From positions 124,001 through 188,000 of the forward strand of contig NW_022985071.1 in the NCBI RefSeq assembly GCF_010015585.1: 64,000 bases of DNA. The letters run 5' to 3'. Shown piece by piece: positions 1 to 9,900 of this stretch; positions within the stretch are counted from its first letter, which is position 1, and each line of letters opens with the position of its first letter. The notes below the pieces were generated by a model, which was given only the letters and a program-made list of their open reading frames with translations, was not told the origin of the DNA and searched no databases. The DNA comes from Eremomyces bilateralis CBS 781.70. Its lineage: Eukaryota; Ascomycota; Dothideomycetes; Eremomycetales; Eremomycetaceae. The translations under genes and the position numbers were made by a program.

Positions 1-400
1 GAGCCAGGTTAGTATCTTTATCATATGTCGTTCCCTTGATCTTGCTCAGTGCGATCAGAATGCCACCCTGGCTACTGGCATGTCCAGGATTGGGGTCGTG
101 TCCACCACTCTTGACACTAAAGTTCACATCCGTATATTCACCGAGAACCTGGAAAGCTTTACCAACTTCTTGGGAAGTGGTCGGCTTCAGGATACAGGCC
201 GGCTTCAGGTCTGAAAGACCGACGTTCCAGTAATCATCGTTCTCCTCCTTATATCCTGATGACCGGGGATTGAAGAGCTTCCCTGGGATAGCTTGGGTGA
301 GAGCATCGCATGCGTTCACTGTTGACTGTGTCGGAGCTTGCAAAGAGCTGGCCGAAAACAAAGACAGGATGAGCGCCAGAGAGACCTTGGAAAGAGCCAT
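1..400 (-). CDS. FAD-linked oxidoreductase, N-terminal part (runs off left edge)
   Basis: An ATG at 400 on the minus strand opens a frame that stays open to the left edge (133 codons). The protein starts with a hydrophobic signal peptide (SLALILSLFSASSLQA), so it is probably secreted. Next comes a CDAL...YKEENDDYW...PACILKP block and then VKSGGHDPNPGHAS, the glycine/histidine signature of PCMH-type FAD-binding oxidoreductases of the berberine-bridge/6-hydroxynicotine-oxidase class. In that family the His of the SGGH motif can carry covalently bound flavin. The substrate cannot be told from this part, and the substrate-binding and C-terminal BBE regions lie outside the window. Family assignment is confident; specific function is unknown. 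Confidence 0.85.
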   Translation of the reverse strand, partial: MALSKVSLALILSLFSASSLQAPTQSTVNACDALTQAIPGKLFNPRSSGYKEENDDYWNVGLSDLKPACILKPTTSQEVGKAFQVLGEYTDVNFSVKSGGHDPNPGHASSQGGILIALSKIKGTTYDKDTNLA

Positions 401-1079
401 TGCTAACGAAAGTCAAGATAGCCAGCAGTGGAACTGGATAACTTCAACCGAACAGTGAAGCGGACAGGCATTGCGACAGACTTATATGGAGGCAAAATCG
501 AGTTATTGCACCCGGACTTACTCCTGACACTGCAGCAGTAGCGCAATTTCACATGAATGAACCCCCACAAAATGAAGCTCTGTGATATACACCAAATATG
601 GAGTAATGCTGGAGGGCGACCTTTAGTTACCGGGGGATTGTTTGTAGAAATAATACCATATCTGAGTATTTTGATTCGGCAGTTTCGTCGGATGTAATTT
701 TAACCTCACTTAGTGCGACCTCATCGAGCATTTTCTATTCTTTCATGATTCCCCATGGAGTTGTACACGAGGTGCTGCCGTTCAGCGTTGGATGAAGTCT
801 GGGGAGTGTGGGTCGTTGGATGCTTGTATTCGGAATCTGGTGTTGAAGCGTCCAGCCGTCTCGATTTCTCAACGCTCGACCGTCGCGCATCTTGGATACG
901 GTGGGGCTCGAATAAATAAATTTGGAAAGGGAGACTGTCGTCCTTCACTTGTCCATTGCAATTGCTATCGAGTTGCACAAAACGACTCCAATTCTTGTCC
1001 TTGAATGGCGGTATTTTTTATCACCTGAAGAGTCGAGATCAGGGAAGTTTGACAGGTGATAGCTCGAGAGATACCCCGG
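401..1079. other. Intergenic, no gene seen
   Basis: Upstream region of the FAD oxidoreductase and left flank of the gypsy fossil. Only short overlapping open frames on both strands are present, with no domain signature and no convincing splice signals. Confidence 0.6.
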
Positions 1080-1830
1080 AAATCTACTACTTACATCACC
1101 GGCCTGTCAAAGACGGAGAAAGGGAGCACTGAGCTTTTGATTATCGTAGACCGGTTAAACAAAGGAGCAGTGTTCGCGGCCTGACCTAACGAGCGAAACG
1201 TCAGTCGAGACGTTCATCGAGCATTACCTAGCGCACTGCGCCTTACCAAGAGTAATCACATCCGACAGACGAGACAAGTTCGTCAAAGGAGTCAGATCGC
1301 AGATCTGCAAGCTAGTGAAGGTAAAGCAGAGGCTGTCAACCGCCTATCATCCAGAAATAGGTGGATCTACCGAAAGAATGAATTAGAATGTCGAAGACTT
1401 CGTACGGCATTTTAGTACATATAGGCAAGACGATTGGACACATTGTTACCCTTCGCCCAAGTCGCGATTCTCGGAAGAACGACAGTGGCAACCGGCATGA
1501 GTCCCTTCTTCATTACGCACGGCTACCATCCGTATTTGGGAGATTCAACCGGTTTCACAAGGGCTACAGACAACAAGAGTCCACCTAAGAGTCCGGCAGC
1601 AGCAGCGGAGATGAAGATGAAGAAGTTCCACGAATGCGTTGAATTCGCGCAAGCCGCTATGGCTACGTCCCAGCAGAGATAACAAGACGTGACCAACAAA
1701 CGACGCGACCCAGCACCAGCATATCAGACGGGGGACAAGGTGTGGCTCGACGTGCGGAACATCAAGTTGCCAGACAATTGGAGGAAAAAGCTAGCGAGAC
1801 TGCATGAGCAGTTAGAGCAACTGAAATCAT
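1080..1830 (+). mobile_element. Ty3/gypsy LTR retrotransposon fossil (integrase region)
   Basis: Conceptual translation shows the integrase core of a Ty3/gypsy pol polyprotein, with recognisable blocks such as RLNKGAVFA, HCALPRVITSD and STAYHPEIGGSTERMN, then the post-core region through a VWLDVRNIKLP-like segment. Only the 3' part of pol is visible: no gag, protease or reverse transcriptase and no flanking LTRs were found. The copy is broken in several places and looks old. Confidence 0.75.
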
Positions 1831-2601
1831 TGGGATTAGCGCATGCCGCCTGAATGTGTGTGAGAGAGAGAGAAAGAAAAGGGAGGAGACTATTCCGCAT
1901 CACGATCCTTGGATTCCCAGAAGGCGGTGCGCTCATTCATGCGAACGGATGAGGCAGCGCAAGGAGTAAGAGGTGTCGATGGAAATGATGGTTGACGCTA
2001 GGTGCGAGGGATTTGGGGAAGAGAATCATTCAGTGGATGATAGCTGTCGACTTTCGAGTAGGTCTTAGCGCTTGCTCTTATAACGGATCCAGAAGTCGCG
2101 TGTTCGTTCATGCGGTGGATCTGCTAGGCCGCATATTCATACGAAAGGAGGGAAGAGGCTCGCCCGCTACTTCGGCTGCCGGTTCCATCCCTAACCGCGT
2201 CCACGCCACAGCCCCTGGGCAGCGTGGATAGGTAGTTCTGGGCTGTTCTGGATGGCGAGCAGCGCACCGGAGGCAGGTCAAGGAATAAGCGAGGCCAGGG
2301 AGGGAAAAGAGAAAGCGCAATGAAAGCAAATCGATTGATCCGGATACTGGGACTCTGTGATTGTCTATTTCCCTTAGGTTGGAGATTGGCGTACATAGGG
2401 TGTTTCCCTTCCATCATTTCGTCGTATCAGAACATCTTTCATGTAAAGAAATCAGCAAATTGAATTTCAGATCTACTCCCAATGTCGTTTAAAAAGCGTG
2501 AAAGATCAACTGAGATTGAGCACCGTAGATCAGAGGCTGCTACGGCCCGCCCCCCAGAGCTTGCTTCGCTTCACCGGATGCCAGTAGTCGGAAGCGATTC
2601 A
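1831..2601. other. Intergenic, no gene seen
   Basis: Follows the gypsy remnant. It contains a short GA-rich run (about 1858-1890) and overlapping short frames on both strands without recognisable domains. It may be the worn continuation of the same retroelement. Confidence 0.4.
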
Positions 2602-3571
2602 TCAACGTGACGGGGGCGCGAGATTTACCGGCTCTTGGATCTGGAATTCTTTAGTGACCTTAACCCACTCCTCGCCATACTCCTTTACGAGACGCAGCAG
2701 TAGGGAATCTTCCGCAGAAGTGAGGGCTACACGAAGGTTCCTCCGTTTTTGCTCTAGCTCTGGTATGAAATTCAAATCGAAGTCGTCGTCGCTAATGTCC
2801 TCTAGTGTGGAGAACTGACGTTCCCTCGCCACCGGTGAAGCGGCCGATACCGTAGCCAACGCTTCCACGCGGTCAAAGATATCCCGAACCATATCCATGA
2901 GGGCCTCCTGGTTCCCCGATATCTCGGACTGCGTCTGAGCGTTGCTGCGGATCGCTTCCAGCAGCTCCGGTAGGCTCTGAACCAGGGTTTGGTCTTGCGA
3001 AGCATGTGCATGGAGACTGTGGCCGTCCTTCAGTGGGGAATCCGGTGGGGCAGTGATCCTAGGTTCTAGCTCCAGCGAGGGCGAAGCGGGTAGCGAAGGT
3101 GACGGAAGACGGTCGACCAAAGTCAAGGGAGGCGGCGTAGCTTTCTGTTCGACGTATCCGGTTAGCTGAATAGAAAAAAAATGGCGACTCTATCCCCTTA
3201 CCCAGGTGATCAGGGGAGACGCCGGCGTTGGCGACTGCGCCGGAAGACGCCTATGGAAAGACATCTCCAGGCCAGAATACTGTACGACGATATGGTCTCT
3301 AGGTGCGAGGCGGAGTTCCTTGCGAATAAATTCCTCGACTCCGTGCGGATCTGGACAGTAGATGCGGAGGATGTTGCGCCATCGTCTAGCTCTGACACGT
3401 AGACCGTCACATCCTCTTCCTTGTTTGGAAAGCGAGTATTGAGAAGGTCCTGGACCTGTTGCGTGAAAGCTACTTTGACCCTTATACCCGCTTTGCCGGT
3501 CTCTTGACAGATGGATGTGTGACTCGGCGCCAGCCCCTACGTCCTCGCCCCTTCGTCGGCGGGTTATGGTT
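2602..3571 (-). CDS. Hypothetical protein, unrecognised family (copy A, start unresolved)
   Basis: The minus strand carries two open exons joined by a good fungal intron: exon from about 3571 to 3202, intron 3201-3145 (GTAAGG, branch GCTAAC, end ACAG, 57 bp), exon 3144-2602 with stop. Both exons join in phase 0. The first exon encodes a segment with ILRIYCPDPHGVEEF and RDHIVVQYSGLEMSF. The second is Ser/Pro-rich, then a helical, acidic stretch of about 180 residues. A diverged copy of the first exon near 56.8 kb keeps the DHIVV and SGLEMSF blocks in the same frame, which argues that this is real coding sequence. No ATG is visible in the first open frame, so the start exon is missing or the gene is decayed. 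I do not recognise the family. Confidence 0.45.
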
Positions 3572-4035
3572 GATCAGAGGGAATCGAGTGGCCGCCGTTT
3601 CCCCTAAGTGACGACCGCTTCTCAATGGATTCACCGATACGAAAGAGTACCTTGTATCCTGCGTTCATGCGTTCATGGAAGAAGCTCCACCGTCGGTCGA
3701 TGTCCCCTGTGATTGTGGATAGCCAGTCGGCGGGCCACGGCTGTTTAAGTAGAGAGAGAAACGAGTGGCCGTCGGTCCTCGATCGGCGATAGCATGAATG
3801 ACTGACATATTGAGGGAGCCGGAAGCCGTATCTCGGTTCATGCGTTCATGCAGGGTGGAGCGAAACCTGTTTGGGTTTTTGTTGGGACGAGGGGAGATTG
3901 GAAGGATCCGAATTCATGGTGTGGTAGTCGGTGGACGGGCGGGAGGTTTCGATGGATGATGGTTATCGTGAAAGATTTCGGGGATGGATGGGTTACGAAC
4001 AGACGGCGCTATACCTGGTCGGGCGGCGCTAAACT
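3184..4035 (-). repeat. Dispersed repeat, copy A (gene 5' part plus upstream region)
   Basis: This stretch resembles 56693-57560 throughout its length in the same orientation and order. Shared landmarks are the exon around 3202-3410, a GGCTGGCGC-type block near 3540, a GTAGAGAGAGAAAC-type block near 3751, and GTGGACGGGCGGGAGGTTT at about 3931 followed by GGCGCTATACC. The two copies are clearly diverged. The gene and the sequence upstream of it were therefore duplicated as one unit. Confidence 0.6.
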
Positions 4036-4170
4036 CAAGGAGGGAATTAACCAAAACTTCACGTACAAAGTTAAATATTTACAATAAGCTAGGACAGGTA
4101 TTGTCGCACGTGATGTGCTAAAATGGTTGGGAGTGAGGTGCTGTTGTTCCAGCAGCGAAGTTGTTGTATT

Positions 4171-4218
4171 GTGTGTTGTGTGTAAGTTGTGTGTAAGTTG
4201 TGTGTAAGTTGTGTGTTC
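4171..4218. repeat. Minisatellite, about 11-bp unit TGTGTGTAAGT
   Basis: Three near-perfect tandem units of a GTGTGTAAGTT-type 11-mer, flanked by further GTGTG. It lies in non-coding DNA between the copy A repeat and the mariner element. Confidence 0.85.
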
Positions 4219-4360
4219 TAGCTGAATGCCTGGTTCCCCGGCCCTACAGATATACGAGAGTCACGGCAAGATTATTAATGCAGTTTGTAGCCTTGGACTC
4301 CTAGAGCTCATGCCTTGGCCTGCGACAGGTATTCCCCGGATTTCACGTTTACTATGGTTA

Positions 4361-4778
4361 CAGGCAAAAGTATTGTTAGCGCGGCGCTAATTAGGGGTCT
4401 AGCCTAAACCGTTTTGTTCATTCTTCCATTACTAATTAGATATAGATTTCACCATCTATTAGCCTGCTCATTCTCCGGACCCCAATCCTATTGAGACAGT
4501 ATGGAATTGGATGAAGGGCTGGATCCAGGACCACTATGGGGATGCCTGATTATATTATGACCAGCTTCAGGAGGGAATTAACGATGCTTGGGAGGCTATC
4601 AGAGGAATTCGTGTAAGAGTTGTCGAGTTGATGGGCCAGAGATGCCAGGATGTGATAGGCGCAAATGGAGGCTATACACGATAATGAAATCTATATCCAA
4701 TTAGTAATGGAAAAAAGAACAAAAACGGTTTAGGTTGGAAACTCCTGCTTAGCGCCGCGCTAACAATACTTTTGCCTA
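4361..4778 (+). mobile_element. Internally deleted Tc1/mariner-type DNA transposon
   Basis: The element begins CAGGCAAAAGTATTGTTAGC and ends with its inverted complement, with terminal inverted repeats of about 28 bp and a TA dinucleotide on each side (4359-4360 and 4779-4780). Inside, the plus strand encodes only the C-terminal end of a DDE_3-class transposase: PAHSPDPNPIETVWNWMKGW, the region around the last catalytic acidic residue, then about 50 more residues interrupted by one TGA stop. Everything before that motif is missing, so the 418-bp copy is non-autonomous. A further inverted repeat (GTTTACTATGG at 4347, CCATAGTAAAC at 4787) lies just outside the TIRs. Confidence 0.85.
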
Positions 4779-4799
4779 TACAGTAACCATAGTAAACAT

Positions 4800-5192
4800 C
4801 CAAGCCTCGGCCTGTATGTGGGGCATCCGGGTGCAAGGGCGGGAATAAACTCTACCTCGAACTCGGAGTCGGTCCCTAGCAACTTGTACGTACCAACAAG
4901 CGATGCTAGCTTATGATCTTCATTCGGGTGAAAGACGACTCCGAAAGATGTTTTCGGCTCGGATCTGAGGCGCTGGGTCATGCGTAGCACGAAGCAACAT
5001 AAAGAACGGAGTCACATTTGGCACGTTCTTCCAATTCCTTGATTTAGTGTATAGATCGACAGCACTCATTTCTTTCCCCGCGAAACCTGATTGATACCTC
5101 TCCAAGATAGCTACCATCGAAGTTCGGAAGTAGTCTTCCAACCCCCCAAGAGCCAATTGACCTGCTGCCGTGTCCTGCAAGACATATAACAA
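4800..5192 (-). pseudogene. Possible gene remnant on minus strand
   Basis: Two open stretches with protein-like composition overlap in different minus-strand frames. The first (about 5192-4920) contains LEDYFRTSMVAILERYQSGF and the second (about 4990-4800) contains KTSFGVVFHPNEDHKLASL. No acceptable intron joins them, so they look like one short gene broken by a frameshift, lying beside the mariner insertion. I do not recognise the family. Part of the interval must also serve as promoter and 5' UTR of the acyltransferase that starts at 5195 on the other strand. Confidence 0.25.
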
Positions 5193-5194
5193 TC

Positions 5195-7869
5195 ATGGGC
5201 GACGATTCCGATCCTCCCTCGTCATCTCATCCTACTCCACCAGACGTTGACCTGCTCCGCAACAATGCCACCCTCCACCCCTCCGGCTACGAAGAGGTCC
5301 CGTCCAAAGCATCCATCCTGCCGCCCGAATCGCCGTCCGATGTCTCCGTTATCGACATGCCCGATCCACCTGAGGCCGATGCGCCGGATCGGAACCTCAT
5401 CGAGCGAATGGCGCGTTTCCGTTCGACGCCCCTCTCCTTCCTCCGGGAAGTCAGCCTCCACGTTTCTGGTACCGGGTGGCGGAGCTATGACAATATCGTG
5501 GGGCAGCCGGTGTTCTATCCCGGGTTCAGCGAGAAGATGAAGCAGAGCGTATTGTCGAGCCCGATGTTACAGGCGAAGGTGGAGGAGTTGGCGGAGAAGA
5601 GGGTGAGGGTTGAGGAGGGGGAAGGGCGGTGGGGACTCGCTGTAGACGAGGGTCAGAAAAACTATACGGGTAGCACGAAGAGGGATAGGAGAGAAAAGAG
5701 GAAGAAAGACGTTCAGCAGAGTCTGGAGCAGGTGCTCGAGAAGATGACTGAGGACATGATTGCCAAGATGGAGGGCAAGCGGTTCATACGTGGAGCATAC
5801 TACATGGTCACACAGTTGTTGACGCGAGCATATCACCAAGGTAAGCTTTTTCCAATGTGCATGCTCTCTCTAGCTGACATCCAACCCGCGAAGGCATCCA
5901 CGTCTCCTCCGAAGAAATCGTCCGCCTCCGTAAAGTCGCAATCGAAGCTCAGAAAAAGAAACAGTCCATCATCTTCCTCCCCTGCCATCGTTCTCATGTC
6001 GACTACGTCTCATTGGCAATCATCTGCTACCGTCTCGGCCTTACTCTACCCGTGGTCGTGGCGGGCGACAACCTCAATTTCCCTCTCGTCGGTCCGTTCC
6101 TGCAAAGTGCTGCAGCGATGTGGATCCGACGGTCGTTTGGGGACGACCAGCTCTACACGACGCTCGTGCAGGCATACATGGACACTCTGCTTCAGCAAGG
6201 ATTCAACTTCGAGTGCTTCGTCGAAGGCACGCGATCGCGAACCGGAAAACTGCTCCAGCCCAAGTTCGGGATCTTGGGCTTCCTTCTCGACTCCGTACTT
6301 TCGGGCCGGGTTAAAGATGCCATCATCTGCCCCGTCAGCACACAGTATGACAAGGTCATCGAAGTAAACAGCTATGTCTCCGAGCTGCTGGGGCAGCCGA
6401 AGCAAAAAGAGAACCTGATGGACTTCCTCTCCGCGTCATCCATTCTGAGCCTCAGACTGGGGCGCGTCGACGTCCGTTTCCACGAGCCCTGGAGCCTTCG
6501 ATCCTTCATCGACGACCAGATGGCGAGTTATACCAAGATGCCGCCGCAAATGCCCACTGAGCCGAATGGGAAGGACACGACCCGGCTCCGGTTGCTTCGC
6601 ACGCTCGGTTTTAAGGTCCTAGCGGAAATCAACGAAGTGTCGGTCGTCATGCCGACTGCATTGATCGGCACCATTCTCCTGACATTACGGGGACGCGGCG
6701 TTGGAAAGAGCGAGCTAGTCAGGAGGGTGGATTGGCTGTGCGCACGCGTCAAGTCCCGAGGTGGGAGAGTTGCGCATTTTGCTGGACTCCCAACGGAGAC
6801 GGTCGTCGAGCGCGGGCTGGAAGTTCTGGGACCGGAGTTGGTCGGGGTCGTCTATGGCCTTGTGGAGCCGACGTTCTATGCGGTGGATCGGTTCCAGCTT
6901 TCATTCTATCGTAACATGACCATCCATCTGTTCGTCTCGGAGGCCATCGTGTCGGCTAGTCTATATGGCCGAGTAAAACTCGGCGGTGGTCTCGAGCACC
7001 AGCGCATGCCGTTTGAGGAGCTTCGTGATCAAGTTCTGTTCCTCTCGCAGCTCTTCCGCGGGGAGTTCATCTTCCCGACCGACGGCCTTGAAGCGAACCT
7101 ATCCAAAACGCTCCAAGGGCTCGAGCAGGATAAGGTCATCCACATCGTCAGGAACCAGCAAGATCCGTCGCAGATTGAGTTCGTGGAACTGAGCGAAGAA
7201 GAGCGGGACCAGGGACGCGAGAACTACGACTTCTACTGCTTCATGATTTGGCCATTTATCGAAGCCAGCTGGCTCGGTGCGGTATCTCTCATGGCGCTGA
7301 CGCCTCCATCAGGGCAAGGCGAGGATATGTGGCTGGACATGAAGAAGGTGCAGGATATGGCTCAACTGGTAAGTGAATATTGAAAAACTCCCTCAGCTCT
7401 TCGGCCGATAGCTAACGCGGGCACCCAGCTCGGTAAAACCCTCTACCATCAAGGCGACCTCTCCTACTTCGAAGCCGTCAACAAAGAAACCCTCAAAAAC
7501 GCCTACCAGCGCTTCGAAGAAGAAGGCATCCTCCTCGTCGCCAAATCCAAAGACGCCCGCATCCCCACCACCGTCCGCCTTGCCCCTGACTGGGTCCCGC
7601 CACGCGCCCCCTCCAGCAACCACCTCCTCCCCTCCGGCCGCCTCTGGGCGTTTGCCGAGCACATTAGCCATAGCCGACGTGAAGGGAAGAATCGGCGGGA
7701 CGGGAACACGGTGCGAACGCGGGTGCTGGGGCTGGTGGAGCTGGTGGCGGAGAGCTTGTGGGAGCATGCGCGGCCGGCGGCGAGTCCGGAGAGTAAGCCC
7801 GGGGCGTATGAGAAGGTGAAGCAGCGGCGGCCGAGAAGGGCGATTGGGGAGGGGAAGGCGAGGTTGTAG
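5195..7869 (+). CDS. Glycerol-3-phosphate / dihydroxyacetone-phosphate acyltransferase (PlsB/GNPAT family)
   Basis: Three exons, 5195-5840, 5894-7368 and 7429-7869, with introns of 53 and 60 bp; the frame is kept and the product is 853 aa. It carries the acyltransferase motifs in order: HRSHVDY (catalytic HX4D, His near 247), GDNLNFPLVG, FVEGTRSRTGKL (Glu near 326) and ICPVSTQYDKV. These acyltransferases put the first fatty acid on glycerol-3-phosphate or dihydroxyacetone phosphate. The very end is KARL; ARL fits the PTS1 consensus, and mammalian peroxisomal DHAPAT (GNPAT) ends in AKL, so a peroxisomal DHAPAT-like role is inferred. The N-terminal 100 residues are Pro/Ser-rich, and a Lys/Arg-rich helical stretch near 150-185 precedes the catalytic domain. 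Whether the substrate is G3P or DHAP is not settled by sequence. Confidence 0.92.
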
Positions 7870-7986
7870 GATGGGCGGCGGCTGGGGCGGGTTGTTCGGG
7901 TAGATACATTTAGATGATATCCCTGGATGAGCGTTCGGGCATGGGCATTGATATAATGGAGTCCGCAATGAATATATTCAGGCTAC

Positions 7987-8268
7987 TGTTATGGTCCCGG
8001 GCCCGTGGCCTGGGCCCTTGAGTATGGCTGACGCCACAGGGATGTGGCTAGTGGATGGCATGGAGGATTATCAAGGATATAGTCATATGGGAGCTATGTG
8101 TTAGGACGGAGCTGTGTTAAGGAGCTGTGTTGAACTGTGTTAGTATAGTAGAGAGAAGAGTTTATATCTCGCACACAGGCGCTGGGAGATTTCTTCCTTC
8201 TCTCTCTTCTGTTTAGATTAATGGAACTTGGTAATCGCAGATCTTGCGCATCCAGACCGTGTCAGTTA
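7987..8268 (+). repeat. Solo LTR-like repeat (copy 1)
   Basis: Begins TGTTATGGTCCCGGGCC and ends ...CCAGACCGTGTCAGTTA. A second copy lies at 13321-13585 in the opposite orientation. The size (about 280 bp), the TG start and the presence of two isolated copies without internal coding sequence suggest a solo LTR of a retrotransposon, moderately old because the two copies have diverged. No clear target-site duplication was seen. Confidence 0.5.
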
Positions 8269-9900
8269 CGGCCCATAATCACAGCAAAGAGCTAGATGCA
8301 AGCTTGGTTTGAATGCGAGGACAAGACTTAAACACCAAGGACTACGGAGTAGTAGGTTTCAAATTTCTTCGCATCCTGGCTCTTATCCCTAACAGAATCG
8401 CCAACCCAATGCCAAAAATAGCAGTTGGACAGCCATGGATGGATGCGACTCGGATGAAAATGAGGTATTATGTAACATACCTAGCTAATTAATCCCTACG
8501 AAGTAACATTTTACTATTAGGACTCCGCATGTCGTATGGATTAGGACACCAGAAGTGCGAACACCCCTGCAGCAGTACCGGGACACCGGACGAACTGCTT
8601 CCAGTGAACACAAGCCAACAACCTAAATCTATCGTCTGCCTTCTACGACATTGACCAACACCAGATCAAATCTAAGCGAACCACGCTTGGGATTGCACAA
8701 GAAAGATGAGGAAAAGAGAAAGCGATCCAAATCTGCAGTCCTGGTCGAAGGGAATTACCAACACCCTGCTCGGTGACAGAAGAAAAGCGCTCGAAGGATC
8801 GGTTTACTGTTTATCCCATGTCCAAATTATTTTTGGAACGTCAAGCTACTATGTATGCTCAGTGCTCAACAATGCTCAGGGATGTCGGGTGACCGGAAGG
8901 CGGAATGCCATTGTCTTATATCTTTTCTTCTATTGGCATTGTGATTTTGTTCTGCATCGAGATGGGCGGCATTGTCGGCATCACGATCTGATATGCCGAG
9001 TCTATTGGTGGCGTCGGCCTCGTATTTCCGACTAATCATCTCCGATTCTGGTCTCTCTCGCAGTCCCTGCCTCTGGTGTGCCTGCTGCCCCGTGCCCCTA
9101 TCCCCCACATGTACGCCACTGCATAGTCGACGTTCACCTCATATCCTCGTTGTCCTCATGGTATCGCTCAACAGTTGAATGTCGTCATTCGACAACTATC
9201 GCTTTACTATCCATTTCAATTGCGGTTCGTCATTTTCATCTTTAGATGTCTTTGGAAGTTTAAAGTGGTCTACGGGAGATCGTCAACACCAGCATCTGCT
9301 GTTACCCGATAAGGCCGATATCTTTCACAGATCGCTCAAGATCTGGCGCGGAATGCGACTACAAGGAAACACACAGCATCGAAAGGTGAGGATCATGAGG
9401 TGCATAGGAATCCATACGCAAGAGGCTTGGATCTTCCTGCTAATCCGACAGCCAAGGGGGGTGGCTGCGACTAATAATCACAGTCAGCGTTGCAATCTCG
9501 TAATTATGGAGTCCATCGTGACGACGGCCCGGAGTGGGCGTCAATCCGATCTCCCCCAGGCCCACACAACGGTGGGCGAACACTCCCTCCCTCCTCGCGC
9601 TCCCCTCCATGCCAGGGCGAGGCAATACGAAGTTGATAGTAAAATTGCACCTCTTTTCTGCAACATTGTCTCTCCTCATCGGTCCGCGTGACGTCGCTGC
9701 TTAAGAGCGGTAGCTTCCCCTGTTTCTTGTCGGTCATAGGTGATGCTCTAAGCGGAAGTCAATCGTTTTCGAACTCTTATAGAATCATACATCCAGCTCC
9801 GAACCAGCAGTCACTCGTTTTCTATTTCTAGTCAAGTCATCTATTTCGCACTATATGGTAGAAATTACTGTTTTATTCTTAATTTCTACTCGTCTTTAAG
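8269..9900. other. Intergenic region upstream of galactose oxidase, no secure gene
   Basis: A start codon at 8706 opens a 109-codon plus-strand frame, and 8908-8994 encodes a short hydrophobic stretch (MPLSYIFSSIGIVILFCIEM) in another frame; together they could be a small membrane-protein gene, but I could not build a consistent spliced model. A 170-codon plus-strand frame at 9179-9691 has no recognisable features. The last 200 bp are the likely promoter and 5' UTR of the gene at 9901. Confidence 0.4.

Noticed and set aside
7393-7968. 191-codon minus-strand frame at the 3' end of the acyltransferase
   Set aside because: It overlaps the last exon of the conserved plus-strand gene and is compositionally biased (Pro/Leu-rich).
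9179-9691. 170-codon plus-strand frame upstream of the galactose oxidase
   Set aside because: No domain, signal or codon pattern; it lies in the promoter region. Kept only as a remark.
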